Notes under the pieces: model-generated | Told to the model about the DNA's origin: nothing | Database searches by the model: none | What the model saw: only the letters and a program-made list of their open reading frames with translations | Assembly (NCBI GenBank): GCA_004297395.1 | Contig: SCUO01000093.1 | Location: forward strand, 1-64,000 | DNA: 64,000 nt | Direction: 5' to 3' | From: Chloroflexota bacterium | Lineage (GTDB): Bacteria; Chloroflexota; Limnocylindria; Limnocylindrales; CSP1-4 | Part shown: one piece after another, positions 11,002 to 18,704 of the stretch | Layout: every line of letters starts with the position of its first letter | How positions within the stretch are numbered: position 1 is the stretch's first letter | Program-made: the position numbers and the translations under genes

Positions 11002-12360
11002 ATGGTCGTCGAGACCGAGGACCGTCTCGCCCGGATCCAGGAGGCACGGGCCGCCGGGATCCGCTTCGTCCAGCTCCAGTTCACCGACATCATCGGGGTC
11101 GTCAAGGCCGTGACGATCCCGATCCACCAGCTCGAGGGCTCGGTCCGCCACGGGACGTGGTTCGACGGCTCGTCGATCGAGGGCTTCACCCGGATCGCCG
11201 AGAGCGACCAGTACCTCATGCCCGACATGGCGACCTTCGCCGAGATCCCGTGGCAGCGGGCCGACGGCCCGCGGGGCACGGCCCGCGTCATCTGCGACGT
11301 GTTCACCCCCCGCGGCGAGCCGTTCGTCGGCGATCCCCGCTACGTCCTGCGCCGCCAGGTCGAGCGGGCCCGCCGGCTGGGCTACGTCGTGAACATGGGC
11401 CCCGAGCTCGAGTTCTTCCTCTTCCGGCGCGACGAGGACGGCAAGGTCGCCCCGCTGCCCCACGACCTGGCCGGCTACTTCGACTTCTCGACCGACCTCG
11501 CGGGCGAGGTCCGCCAGGACATGGTCGACGCCCTCGAGGCCTTCGGGATCCGCGTCGAGGCCGCCCACCACGAGGTGGCCGCGGGCCAGCACGAGATCGA
11601 CTTCGAGTACGCCGACGCGCTCCAGACGGCCGACAACGCCGTGACGTTCAAGTTCGCCCTCAAGGCGATCGCCCAGCAGCACGGCCTGTACGCCACGTTC
11701 ATGCCCAAGCCGATCCACGGCATCAACGGCTCGGGCATGCACACCCACCAGAGCCTGTTCTCGATCGCCGAATCCCGGAACGCCTTCGCCGACCCGGAAT
11801 CGTCGTACGGCCTGTCGCCGATCGCCAAGGCCTACATGGCCGGCATCCTCGCCCACGCCCGGGGGATGATCGCGATCCTCGCCCCGCTGGTGAACAGCTA
11901 CAAGCGCCTCGTCCCCGGCTACGAGGCCCCGACGTACCTGACCTGGGGCCGGACGAACCGCTCCGCCCTCATCCGGGTGCCGATGGCCTCACCCGGCAAG
12001 TCGATCGAGGGAACGCGGGTCGAGGTCCGCTGCCCGGACCCGTCCTCGAACACGTACCTCGCGTTCGCGGCGATGATCGCGGCCGGCCTCGATGGCGTCG
12101 AGAAGGGCCTGACCCTCGGCGAGCCGGTCGAGGAATCGCTGTTCGAGATGGATGCCGCGACGATCGCGGCGCGCTCGATCCGGGAGCTGCCGGGCACGCT
12201 CGGCGAGGCCCTCGACGAGCTCGCCAGAGACGAGGTCATCCGGGAGGCCCTGGGCGACCACGTCTACAGCCACTTCGTCGAGGCCAAGCGAGCCGAGTGG
12301 GACGAGTACCGGACCCGGGTCTCGGAGTGGGAAGTGGAGCGCTACCTGGAGCTGTTCTAG
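11002..12360 (+). CDS. glnA: Glutamine synthetase type I (alpha subtype)
   Basis: 452 residues. Motifs: 'GTWFDGSSIEGFTRIAESD' (beta-grasp domain), 'GPELEFFLF', 'EVAAGQHEIDFEYADAL', 'HGINGSGMHTHQSLF', 'PGYEAPTYLTWGRTNRSALIR'. The C-terminus 'EYRTRVSEWEVERYLELF' and the absence of the adenylylation-loop motif (NLYDLP type) place it in GSI-alpha, the Bacillus/archaeal-like subtype. Control is therefore more likely by feedback or protein partners than by GlnE adenylylation. ATG 11002 follows the GSIII stop by 5 nt; the longer ORF in the track is a shadow extension. About 250 nt of non-coding sequence follow. Confidence 0.95.
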   Translation: MVVETEDRLARIQEARAAGIRFVQLQFTDIIGVVKAVTIPIHQLEGSVRHGTWFDGSSIEGFTRIAESDQYLMPDMATFAEIPWQRADGPRGTARVICDVFTPRGEPFVGDPRYVLRRQVERARRLGYVVNMGPELEFFLFRRDEDGKVAPLPHDLAGYFDFSTDLAGEVRQDMVDALEAFGIRVEAAHHEVAAGQHEIDFEYADALQTADNAVTFKFALKAIAQQHGLYATFMPKPIHGINGSGMHTHQSLFSIAESRNAFADPESSYGLSPIAKAYMAGILAHARGMIAILAPLVNSYKRLVPGYEAPTYLTWGRTNRSALIRVPMASPGKSIEGTRVEVRCPDPSSNTYLAFAAMIAAGLDGVEKGLTLGEPVEESLFEMDAATIAARSIRELPGTLGEALDELARDEVIREALGDHVYSHFVEAKRAEWDEYRTRVSEWEVERYLELF

Positions 12361-12608
12361 CTGTGGCTCGCGGGACGTTGTTGCCACCCGAGACGGGGAG
12401 CGGCGGTCTTCGTCAGTTTCGAACCGGGGCCGTACCAGAGGCTGGTCGCCGCCGGAGTCAGGGCCACCGCGGACGATCCTGAACGTGGCCGACGCCGTTC
12501 GACCGCCGCCGTTGGCCGAATCCTGCGCCTCCGACCACGGGGCATGGCCGAGGCCACGGTTACCAACCTGTCCGGGAATCACACCTGGCCCCAGTTTGGC
12601 CCAGGCCC

Positions 12609-13223
12609 TCAGGCGCGGCGACGGAGGCCGTCGACGACCACCTCGACCATCCGTGCCGTGTCCGCCTCGGACGGCGTGTCGCCAGTCGCGAGCAGGTGGT
12701 TCAGCGTCGCCCCGATGATGAGGTCGAACGGCAGGGTCGGGTCCACGTCGTCGCGGAAGCCCGCGGCCTCGGGGGCGGCGATGAGCTCTGCGGCCAGCCG
12801 CTGCCGGTTCGGCGCGATCTCGTCGTAGACGGCCGCCGGAGAGCTCGTCAGCAGGCCCCGGGCGAGCTCCGGGAAGATCGCCCGGAAGAGGGGCTGGGCG
12901 AGCGCGGTGCGGGCCCGCCGGGCGCCGGTCGCGAGGTCCGTCGCGAAGTCGCCGGTGAGGGGGTAGATCGGCTGCCCGAGGGCCTGGCGAGCGGCCGCGG
13001 CGAGGAGCGCGTCCCGGGTCGGCCAGCGCAGATAGACGGTCGCCCGGGCCACGCCGGCGCGGGCCGCGACGGCATCGATCGTCGTCTTTCGGAGCCCGGC
13101 CTCGGCCAGGAGCTCGATGGCCGCCTGGAGGATCGCCGCATCGGTGGCCTGGTCGCGGGGCCGACCGGCCGGGCGGTGGCTGTCGACGGTGGCCTCGATC
13201 GCGGGAGCGGCGTCCCTGCTCAT
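12609..13223 (-). CDS. TetR/AcrR family transcriptional regulator
   Basis: 204 residues. The N-terminal TetR HTH is 'ILQAAIELLAEAGLRKTTID' ... 'AARAGVARATVYLRWPTRDALL'. The C-terminal ligand-binding half contains 'LFRAIFPELARGLLTSSPA' and 'LPFDLIIGATLNHLLATGD', resembling the TetR_C family common in actinobacteria. The ligand is unknown. An operator-like dyad lies 25 bp upstream of the start, consistent with autoregulation. No divergent target gene is adjacent: the other side is the 3' end of a histidine kinase. Confidence 0.9.
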   Translation of the reverse strand: MSRDAAPAIEATVDSHRPAGRPRDQATDAAILQAAIELLAEAGLRKTTIDAVAARAGVARATVYLRWPTRDALLAAAARQALGQPIYPLTGDFATDLATGARRARTALAQPLFRAIFPELARGLLTSSPAAVYDEIAPNRQRLAAELIAAPEAAGFRDDVDPTLPFDLIIGATLNHLLATGDTPSEADTARMVEVVVDGLRRRA

Positions 13224-13247
13224 GGCCCGGAGGCTATCACAAATCCA

Positions 13248-13308
13248 ATACTAGACATCCAGTATAGTAATGATGTAGGCTGTGCCCTCGCGCCGCTGAA
13301 CCGGTTCA
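13248..13308. promoter_or_regulatory. TetR-promoter dyad and 12-bp palindrome
   Basis: ATACT-N8-AGTAT at 13248-13265 lies in an unusually AT-rich patch 25 bp upstream of the TetR start. A perfect 12-bp palindrome TGAACCGGTTCA is at 13297-13308. The first fits an autoregulatory TetR operator overlapping the promoter. The role of the second is unknown. Confidence 0.5.
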
Positions 13309-13550
13309 CAAGCCGGCCCGGCCGCGCCTGACCCAGACCCGCCAGACCGAGCCGAATGCCGCCACAGACACCCGAGCGTCCCAACCGCGCAGCCGCGCCG
13401 CGTCCACCCTCCGATCCCCCTCCCGACGCCCCCGACGGGAGCGGCTGGCCTGTTCCCCCCACAGCCCGGCCGCTCCCTTCGCGGGCGGAGGCGGCCGCGG
13501 CCTCGGCCGCTGCGGAGCGTGGCGCGGAGGAAGCGTCCCCCGAATCTGCC
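13309..13550. other. Low-complexity GC-rich intergenic segment
   Basis: Together with the TetR promoter this makes a gap of about 330 nt before the histidine kinase 3' end. ORFs here (such as 13356-13625) are Pro/Ala/Arg-rich shadows. I see no gene or clear terminator. Confidence 0.5.
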
Positions 13551-15170
13551 TCAGGCCTCGGAAGGGCCCTCCCGGATGGGGAGGCTGAAGCGGAACGTCG
13601 ACCCGGCACCGGGGGCACTCTCTAGCCACATCCGACCGCCGTGGTGCTCCACGATCTGTCGTGAGATCGGCAGGCCCAGGCCGGTGCCCCGGGGCTTGTC
13701 GGTGAGCGTGTCGCCGGCCTGCCCGAACTGCTCCCAGACCCGATCGTGGTCCTCGGCCGCGATCCCGATCCCCGTGTCGGCCACTGCGACAACGATCTCG
13801 TCCCCGGACCGGCGCGCCGAAATCGTCACCGAGCCCGAGGGCGTGAACTTCACGGCATTCGAGAGCAGGTTGATGGCGACCTGGATGAGCCGGTCGCGGT
13901 CGCCCCGGGTCGCCGGCAGGCCGGCCTCGATGTCGACGACCAGCTCCAGGCCGGTCTGCTCGAACAGGGCGGCCGTCGCGGCCGTCGCTCGCTCCAGGAT
14001 CTCCCCGACATCGACCGGGCCGTCGCGCCACTCGAGGCGGCCGGCCTCGATCTTGGCCAGGTCGAGGACGTCGTTGATGAGCGTCGTCAGGCGCTCGCCT
14101 TCGGCGACCATGATCCCGAGGTTGTCGCCCACCTGGCGCATCGCCCGCTCCAGCTTCGGGTCGGCGTTCACGGCCGCGGCCGGCACGACCGGGAAGACGA
14201 CCTCGTCGAGCCGCTTCCGGACGAGCTTGGCGAAGCCGATGACCGAGGTCAGCGGCGTCCGGAGCTCGTGGCTGACGTTCGACAGGAACTGGCTCTTCGT
14301 GGCCGAGGCGGCCTCGGCCACGGCCCGGGCGGCCTGGGCCTCCTCGATGGCGCCGGCCAGGGCCGCCGTTCGCTGGGCAACTCGGCGCTCGAGCTCGGCC
14401 TTCTGGGCCTCGACCTCGGCGTACAGGCGAGCGTTCTCGATGGCCCCGGCAATGAGCGAACCCAGGGTGTAGAGCAACGGCCCGTCGCTCCGGCTGACAT
14501 CCCGCCCCGAGAGGCGGTTGTCGACGGCCAGGACCCCTACCGTCGCCGACTTCGTCACCAGCGGCGTGCCCAGGAAGGACGTGACGCCGAGCGCCTCGGC
14601 GAGCTGCCGGTTGGGCTCGAAGGGGTCGTCGCCGACGTCCTCGAAGAGCATCGGCCCCTCGGCCCTGGCGAGCTGGCCCAGGAGGCTCTCCTCGGCGTCA
14701 ACGGGCGTCTCGAGCGCCCCGATGATCGCCGCGAGCTCGGGTGATGCGCCGACCGTCCGGCCGTGGGTCAGGACCCCGCGCTCGCGATCGACGAGCAGGA
14801 TCACCGCCCGGTCGAAGCGGAGGTGCCGGACGATCGACTCGAGGCTGACGTCGATGAGGGCGTCCAGGTCGAGCGTCGAGGAGATGGCCACGCCCAGCTC
14901 GTTGAGGGTCGTGAGCTCGGCCAGGCGGCTCTCGAGATGCGCCTTGGCGGCCGCCGTCTCGCGGAGCGTGCCCTCGATGATGACCCGCTGCTCGCGAAGG
15001 GCCCGGGCCCGGCGGCGCGCATCACCACCGTAGAGGATCAACCCGGCCGGCAGCAGGACCGCGGCAACGAGCGCGACCCCCTCCCAGTACGGCCCGCGAA
15101 CGAGGAAGTAGGCCAGCAGGGCGGCGCTGCCGCCCACGCCGAGGACGAGGCTCGGCAGGCGGGTGCCCAT
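13551..15170 (-). CDS. GAF-domain sensor histidine kinase
   Basis: 539 residues: two TM helices at the N-terminus ('LVLGVGGSAALLAYFLV', 'GVALVAAVLLPAGLILYGG'), a coiled coil, a GAF domain (about 95-255), a second coiled coil, HisKA with the phospho-acceptor in 'FLSNVSHELRTPLTSVIGFA', and HATPase_c with 'NLLSNAVKFTPSG', 'VADTGIGIAAEDHDRVWEQF' and 'GTGLGLPISRQIVEHHGG'. It autophosphorylates in response to a signal sensed by GAF or the membrane. It is the last gene of a leftward set with the GAF protein (13-nt gap) and the CheY-like regulator, its probable phosphate acceptor. Confidence 0.93.
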   Translation of the reverse strand: MGTRLPSLVLGVGGSAALLAYFLVRGPYWEGVALVAAVLLPAGLILYGGDARRRARALREQRVIIEGTLRETAAAKAHLESRLAELTTLNELGVAISSTLDLDALIDVSLESIVRHLRFDRAVILLVDRERGVLTHGRTVGASPELAAIIGALETPVDAEESLLGQLARAEGPMLFEDVGDDPFEPNRQLAEALGVTSFLGTPLVTKSATVGVLAVDNRLSGRDVSRSDGPLLYTLGSLIAGAIENARLYAEVEAQKAELERRVAQRTAALAGAIEEAQAARAVAEAASATKSQFLSNVSHELRTPLTSVIGFAKLVRKRLDEVVFPVVPAAAVNADPKLERAMRQVGDNLGIMVAEGERLTTLINDVLDLAKIEAGRLEWRDGPVDVGEILERATAATAALFEQTGLELVVDIEAGLPATRGDRDRLIQVAINLLSNAVKFTPSGSVTISARRSGDEIVVAVADTGIGIAAEDHDRVWEQFGQAGDTLTDKPRGTGLGLPISRQIVEHHGGRMWLESAPGAGSTFRFSLPIREGPSEA

Positions 15171-15183
15171 GGTGCTCCGCCGC

Positions 15184-15996
15184 TCAGCCGCGGCCGGTCG
15201 CCCCGACGACGGCCTCGTGGGCCCGGGCCTGATCGATGGTGGGCGCCGCGAGCGCGGCGATCGCGGCGAGGACCTTGAGGTCCGCGGCCCGGTAGTCGAC
15301 CGGCTGGTCGCTCCACGCCCCGACGAGCCCGATCCGCTGGCCCCGGACCTTGAGTGGCGCGGCGATGAGCGAGACCATCGATCGCTCGGCGGCGGTGGCC
15401 CGGGGATCGCCGGCCACGTCGTTCACGATCTCCGTCTCGCCATCGAGGATGGCGCCGAGGATCCCGGTCCCGGCTCGTGCGCCGGCGAGCCCGGGCGGTT
15501 GGGTCCCATCCTCGTCGTCCGTCGCCGATTCGAGGGCACCGCGGGCCGTCCGCAGGAGGAGGAACCCGGACCCGCCGGCCGGCAGGCGGCCGGCCTCGCG
15601 GACGGCGACGGCGGCGACCGCCGGGATCTCGAGCGTCGCGCCGATCTGGTCCGCGAGGTCGTAGATGAGGTTCAGCTCACGGTAGCGCTCGAGGGCCTCC
15701 TGGGCCAGGGCCCGCTTGTCGTGCTCGCGCGCGGCCGCGTAGCCGAGGACCGCCGCGACCGCCGCCGCGACGCGACTGCCCTGGACCCAGCCGACCGCCT
15801 CGCCCTCGAGCAGGATCGGGAAGCGCTGGGCCTCGCTCGTGAGCGCGCCAGCCGGCCCGGAGCCCTCGCGATGGAGGATGACCCCGCCCTCGGCGTCGGT
15901 GACGATGACCCTGGCGTCCGTCCCGGCCAGGAGGGCCGAGAGCATCGGCGCCACGTGGCGGTGCCGGGTGACGAGGCGCTTGAGATCGACATCCAT
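15184..15996 (-). CDS. GAF-domain protein
   Basis: 270 residues. An N-terminal roadblock/PAS-like region ('MLSALLAGTDARVIVTDAEG') is followed by a GAF domain (about 110-250: 'LADQIGATLEIPAVAAVAVRE', 'MVSLIAAPLKVRGQRIGLVGAW'). No output domain is visible, so it probably senses a ligand or redox state and passes this to the neighbouring kinase. ATG 15996 is chosen; the track's 487-aa ORF extends upstream through the response regulator in the wrong frame. It lies between the response regulator and the histidine kinase. Confidence 0.8.
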   Translation of the reverse strand: MDVDLKRLVTRHRHVAPMLSALLAGTDARVIVTDAEGGVILHREGSGPAGALTSEAQRFPILLEGEAVGWVQGSRVAAAVAAVLGYAAAREHDKRALAQEALERYRELNLIYDLADQIGATLEIPAVAAVAVREAGRLPAGGSGFLLLRTARGALESATDDEDGTQPPGLAGARAGTGILGAILDGETEIVNDVAGDPRATAAERSMVSLIAAPLKVRGQRIGLVGAWSDQPVDYRAADLKVLAAIAALAAPTIDQARAHEAVVGATGRG

Positions 15997-16019
15997 CGTC
16001 GTCGCCTGCCGGGCGCCGC

Positions 16020-16400
16020 TCAGGCGCCCATGCCGAGGAGCTCGCGGGCGGTCGCGAGGAGCTCGTCGGGGTCGAACGGCTTGGTGACGTAGCGATCGGC
16101 GCCGGCCGCCATCCCGGCCTCCCGGTCGACCGCCTGGCCCTTGGCCGTCAGGAGGACGACCTTCGTCGAGGCCAGCCCTCGTTCGTGCTTGATGGCATCG
16201 CAAACCTCGAAGCCGTTCTTCTTCGGCATCATCACGTCGAGGAAGACGAGCTCGGGCCGGTGGATCTCGACGACCTCGAGGGCCTCCTCGCCGTCCCCCG
16301 CCGTCAGCAGCTGGACGCCCTCGTCCTCGAGCTCCTCGAGGGTCTGCTCGATCAGCAGTCGAATGTGCTGCTCGTCGTCGACGATGAGAACGGTCGGCAT
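16020..16400 (-). CDS. Single-domain response regulator (CheY-like)
   Basis: 126 residues, a lone receiver domain. The acidic pocket is in 'VLIVDDEQHIR', the phospho-acceptor Asp in 'PELVFLDVMMPKKNGF', Thr in 'VVLLTAKGQ' and Lys in 'YVTKPFDPDEL'. There is no output domain, so it acts by protein contact or as a phosphorelay intermediate. Start ATG 16400 ('MPTVLIVDDE') is set by the domain boundary; the ORF extends to 16529 in frame without support. First gene of the leftward signalling operon. Confidence 0.92.
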   Translation of the reverse strand: MPTVLIVDDEQHIRLLIEQTLEELEDEGVQLLTAGDGEEALEVVEIHRPELVFLDVMMPKKNGFEVCDAIKHERGLASTKVVLLTAKGQAVDREAGMAAGADRYVTKPFDPDELLATARELLGMGA

Positions 16401-16521
16401 GCGAACTCTGTGCCTCAAGCCTGTGCTCGTGGGATCGGCGGCCGGTCCCGGCGCGCCTCGGCAACGATGCCGGAAACGGACGCCGGGCGCAACGCGCTGC
16501 CGTGCACGCGCGGTAGCGTAC

Positions 16522-16537
16522 TTGCGCAACTACGCAA
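16522..16537. promoter_or_regulatory. Dyad TTGCG-N6-CGCAA between divergent genes
   Basis: A five-bp inverted repeat lies in the only AT-richer patch of the 245-nt divergent intergenic region between the response-regulator operon and osmC. Its position suits an operator serving one or both promoters. No binding protein can be named. Confidence 0.4.
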
Positions 16538-16645
16538 ATAGCTGTACGGTTGCTGTCGCACCGCCCGGATGCTCCCCGCCAGACGGACAAGCCCCCACCC
16601 ACGCGTGGGCACCCTCGTCGACTCGTCTTGAAGGAGTTCCAGGCC

Positions 16646-17044
16646 ATGGAAATGCTGATCGACTTCCCGGGTGGCGCTCGCGTCGACGCGCACTTCGGCG
16701 ACTTCGTCGTGCCGACGGATCAACCGCCGGCCGGCGGCGGCTCCGGCTCCGCCCCGACACCCTTCGCGACGTTCCTGTCGACGATCGGGACCTGCGCCGG
16801 CATCTACGTCCTCGGCTTCTGCCAGCAGCGCGGGATTCCGACGGACGGCATCAGGCTCATCCAGCGAATGCGGACCGACCCCCTGACCCGCCTGGTCGGT
16901 GACGTGGAGGTCACGATCGAGCTGCCCAGTGGGTTCCCGACGAAGTACGCCGACGCGGTCGTCAGGGCGGCCGAGCTGTGCACGGTCAAGAAGCACTTCG
17001 AGCATCCACCCACGATTCGCGTCACCAGCGCCCTCGCCGCCTGA
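16646..17044 (+). CDS. OsmC-family thiol peroxidase-like protein
   Basis: 132 residues, typical of OsmC/YhfA-like proteins. The two conserved cysteines are in 'LSTIGTCAGIYVLGFCQQRG' and 'RAAELCTVKKHFEHPP'; in the family these reduce organic hydroperoxides. YhfA-like members have a less certain substrate. AAGGAG lies 9 nt upstream of ATG 16646, which fixes the start. The MFS gene begins 51 nt after its stop on the same strand. Confidence 0.85.
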   Translation: MEMLIDFPGGARVDAHFGDFVVPTDQPPAGGGSGSAPTPFATFLSTIGTCAGIYVLGFCQQRGIPTDGIRLIQRMRTDPLTRLVGDVEVTIELPSGFPTKYADAVVRAAELCTVKKHFEHPPTIRVTSALAA

Positions 17045-17095
17045 TCGACGCGCGGCGGGCAGCCACCGACGACCGCGGCCCGCTATCCTCCGGCG

Positions 17096-18376
17096 GTGCC
17101 ATCGAACCCGGCCGTGATACCCACCCGCACGGCCGCCATCGAGCCGGTGATCCACCCCGAGCGAACCCTGTGGCTGCTGTCGGTCGCCCACGCCGTCAAC
17201 CACGCCCAGGCCGTCGTCCTGCCGCTGATCTTCCTGCAGGTCATCGATGAGTTCGGCGTGGGCGTCGAGGCGGTCACCTTCGTGGCCGCGGCCGGCGCGA
17301 TCGGGTCAGGCCTCGTCCAGGCCAGCTTCGCCTGGCTGACCCGCCACGTCGCGCGGCGCTGGCTCATGGGCGCCGGTGGCGTCCTCTTCGGGCTGGGCTT
17401 CGCGGCCCAGGGCCTGGCCCAGTCGTTCGGGGCGTTCGCCGCGACGAGCATCGGCTCGCGGATCGGCGGCGCGCCCCAACACCCCGTCGGCAACGGCCTG
17501 CTCGCCGAGCAGTTCCCGCCGGAGCGGCGGGGCTTCGCCATCAGTGCCCACATCTCTGGCGGCAACGTCGGCACGGTCGTCGTGGCGCTGTTCGGGCCGG
17601 CCCTGCTGGCCGCCTACGGCTGGCGCGGGGTGTCCCTCATCTTCGGGCTGCCGGCGGCGCTCATCGCCCTCGCCATCGTCCGCTGGGTCCGCGAGCGGGG
17701 GACGGATCGGGCAGCCGCCAGGGCCGAGGGCACGGTCCGCCAGGCGCTCCGGGTCATCCTCGCCGACCGGGTCATCCGGCGCGTGTACCTGGCTTCCGTG
17801 CTCGGCGGCGGCGGCCGCGGGCTCGGGGTGGCCAACCTGTTCGCGCTGTTGTACCTGACGAAGGTCCTCGGCCTGCCGCCCTCCACGACCGACCTCATGT
17901 ACGGCGGGCTCATCGTCCTGTCGGTGCCGATGCCGCTCGTGGCGGGCTGGCTCTCGGACCGCCTCGGCCGACGCCCGGTGATCGTCGGCGCCTACGTCGG
18001 CGGTGCGTTCGGCTTCGCGATCTTCATCCTGGCCGGCTCGTCGCTCGTGGGCCTGTGGGCCGGGCTGGCGGTGATGGGCCTCTTCTCGTTCGCGGAGAGC
18101 CCCCAGCTCCAGGCGCTCCTGGCCGACGCCGCTCCGGCCGCCATCCGCGACACCGCATTCGCGATCTACTTCACCCTGGCCTTCGGGGTCGGATCGCTCT
18201 GGACCGCCCTCTATGGGGCCGTCATCTCGGGGGTGGGCGAGGCGGCCGGACTGCCGATCGTGTTCTGGGCGATGGCGGCCTCGTTCGTCGCCGCGGCGGT
18301 GGTCATGTGGCCGGTTCGCGATGTCGTCCGCGGCCCCGGATCCGCGCCCGCGCCGGAGCCGGTCGAGGTCATCTAG
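17096..18376 (+). CDS. MFS transporter
   Basis: 426 residues with about 12 hydrophobic helices. The loop 2-3 region 'LTRHVARRWLMGAGGVLFGLG' and the loop 8-9 signature 'LVAGWLSDRLGRRPVIVGAYVG' are MFS hallmarks. 'GGAPQHPVGNGLLAEQFPPERRG' suggests the FSR/NarK-like exporter group. The substrate is unknown. The start is GTG 17096. A tRNA-Pro gene follows at 18446. Confidence 0.9.
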   Translation: MPSNPAVIPTRTAAIEPVIHPERTLWLLSVAHAVNHAQAVVLPLIFLQVIDEFGVGVEAVTFVAAAGAIGSGLVQASFAWLTRHVARRWLMGAGGVLFGLGFAAQGLAQSFGAFAATSIGSRIGGAPQHPVGNGLLAEQFPPERRGFAISAHISGGNVGTVVVALFGPALLAAYGWRGVSLIFGLPAALIALAIVRWVRERGTDRAAARAEGTVRQALRVILADRVIRRVYLASVLGGGGRGLGVANLFALLYLTKVLGLPPSTTDLMYGGLIVLSVPMPLVAGWLSDRLGRRPVIVGAYVGGAFGFAIFILAGSSLVGLWAGLAVMGLFSFAESPQLQALLADAAPAAIRDTAFAIYFTLAFGVGSLWTALYGAVISGVGEAAGLPIVFWAMAASFVAAAVVMWPVRDVVRGPGSAPAPEPVEVI

Positions 18377-18445
18377 GCGCCGCCGGAGGGTTCGAAACGG
18401 CCTCGGTGCTATCATCCGCGAGCCCTGTCAAACGGGCACCTCGGT

Positions 18446-18522
<77 letters not shown>

Positions 18523-18637
18523 TTTGTTCTATTTCGCTCAGGAGCGGGCAACTCCGCGGGTGCGTCGAGGGGCCCCATGTCGCACCGACATACCTGAGTG
18601 TCCCGTTCCGGACGCTTGTGCGGGGACGGTTCAGGTT

Positions 18638-18679
18638 CCCGTGCCCGTGCCCGTGCCCGTGCCCGTGCCCGAGCCCGTC
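18638..18679. repeat. CCCGTG hexamer tandem repeat
   Basis: Five perfect CCCGTG units are followed by CCCGAG and CCCGTC, ending 14 bp before a TATAGT -10-like element. The expected -35 region of the LuxR-family gene falls inside this array. Slipped-strand changes would alter the promoter by 6-bp steps. Confidence 0.8.
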
Positions 18680-18692
18680 GCTCCCCCGTCTC

Positions 18693-18698
18693 TATAGT
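18693..18698 (+). promoter_or_regulatory. Candidate -10 element for the LuxR-family gene
   Basis: TATAGT lies six bases upstream of the GTG at 18705, so transcription would begin at or next to the start codon, giving a leaderless mRNA. No Shine-Dalgarno sequence is present. Confidence 0.5.
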
Positions 18699-18704
18699 TG
18701 ATTG

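Noticed and set aside
18638-18679. Hexamer array as a CRISPR or protein-coding repeat
   Set aside because: Units are 6 bp with no spacers, and no coding frame extends through it with support.
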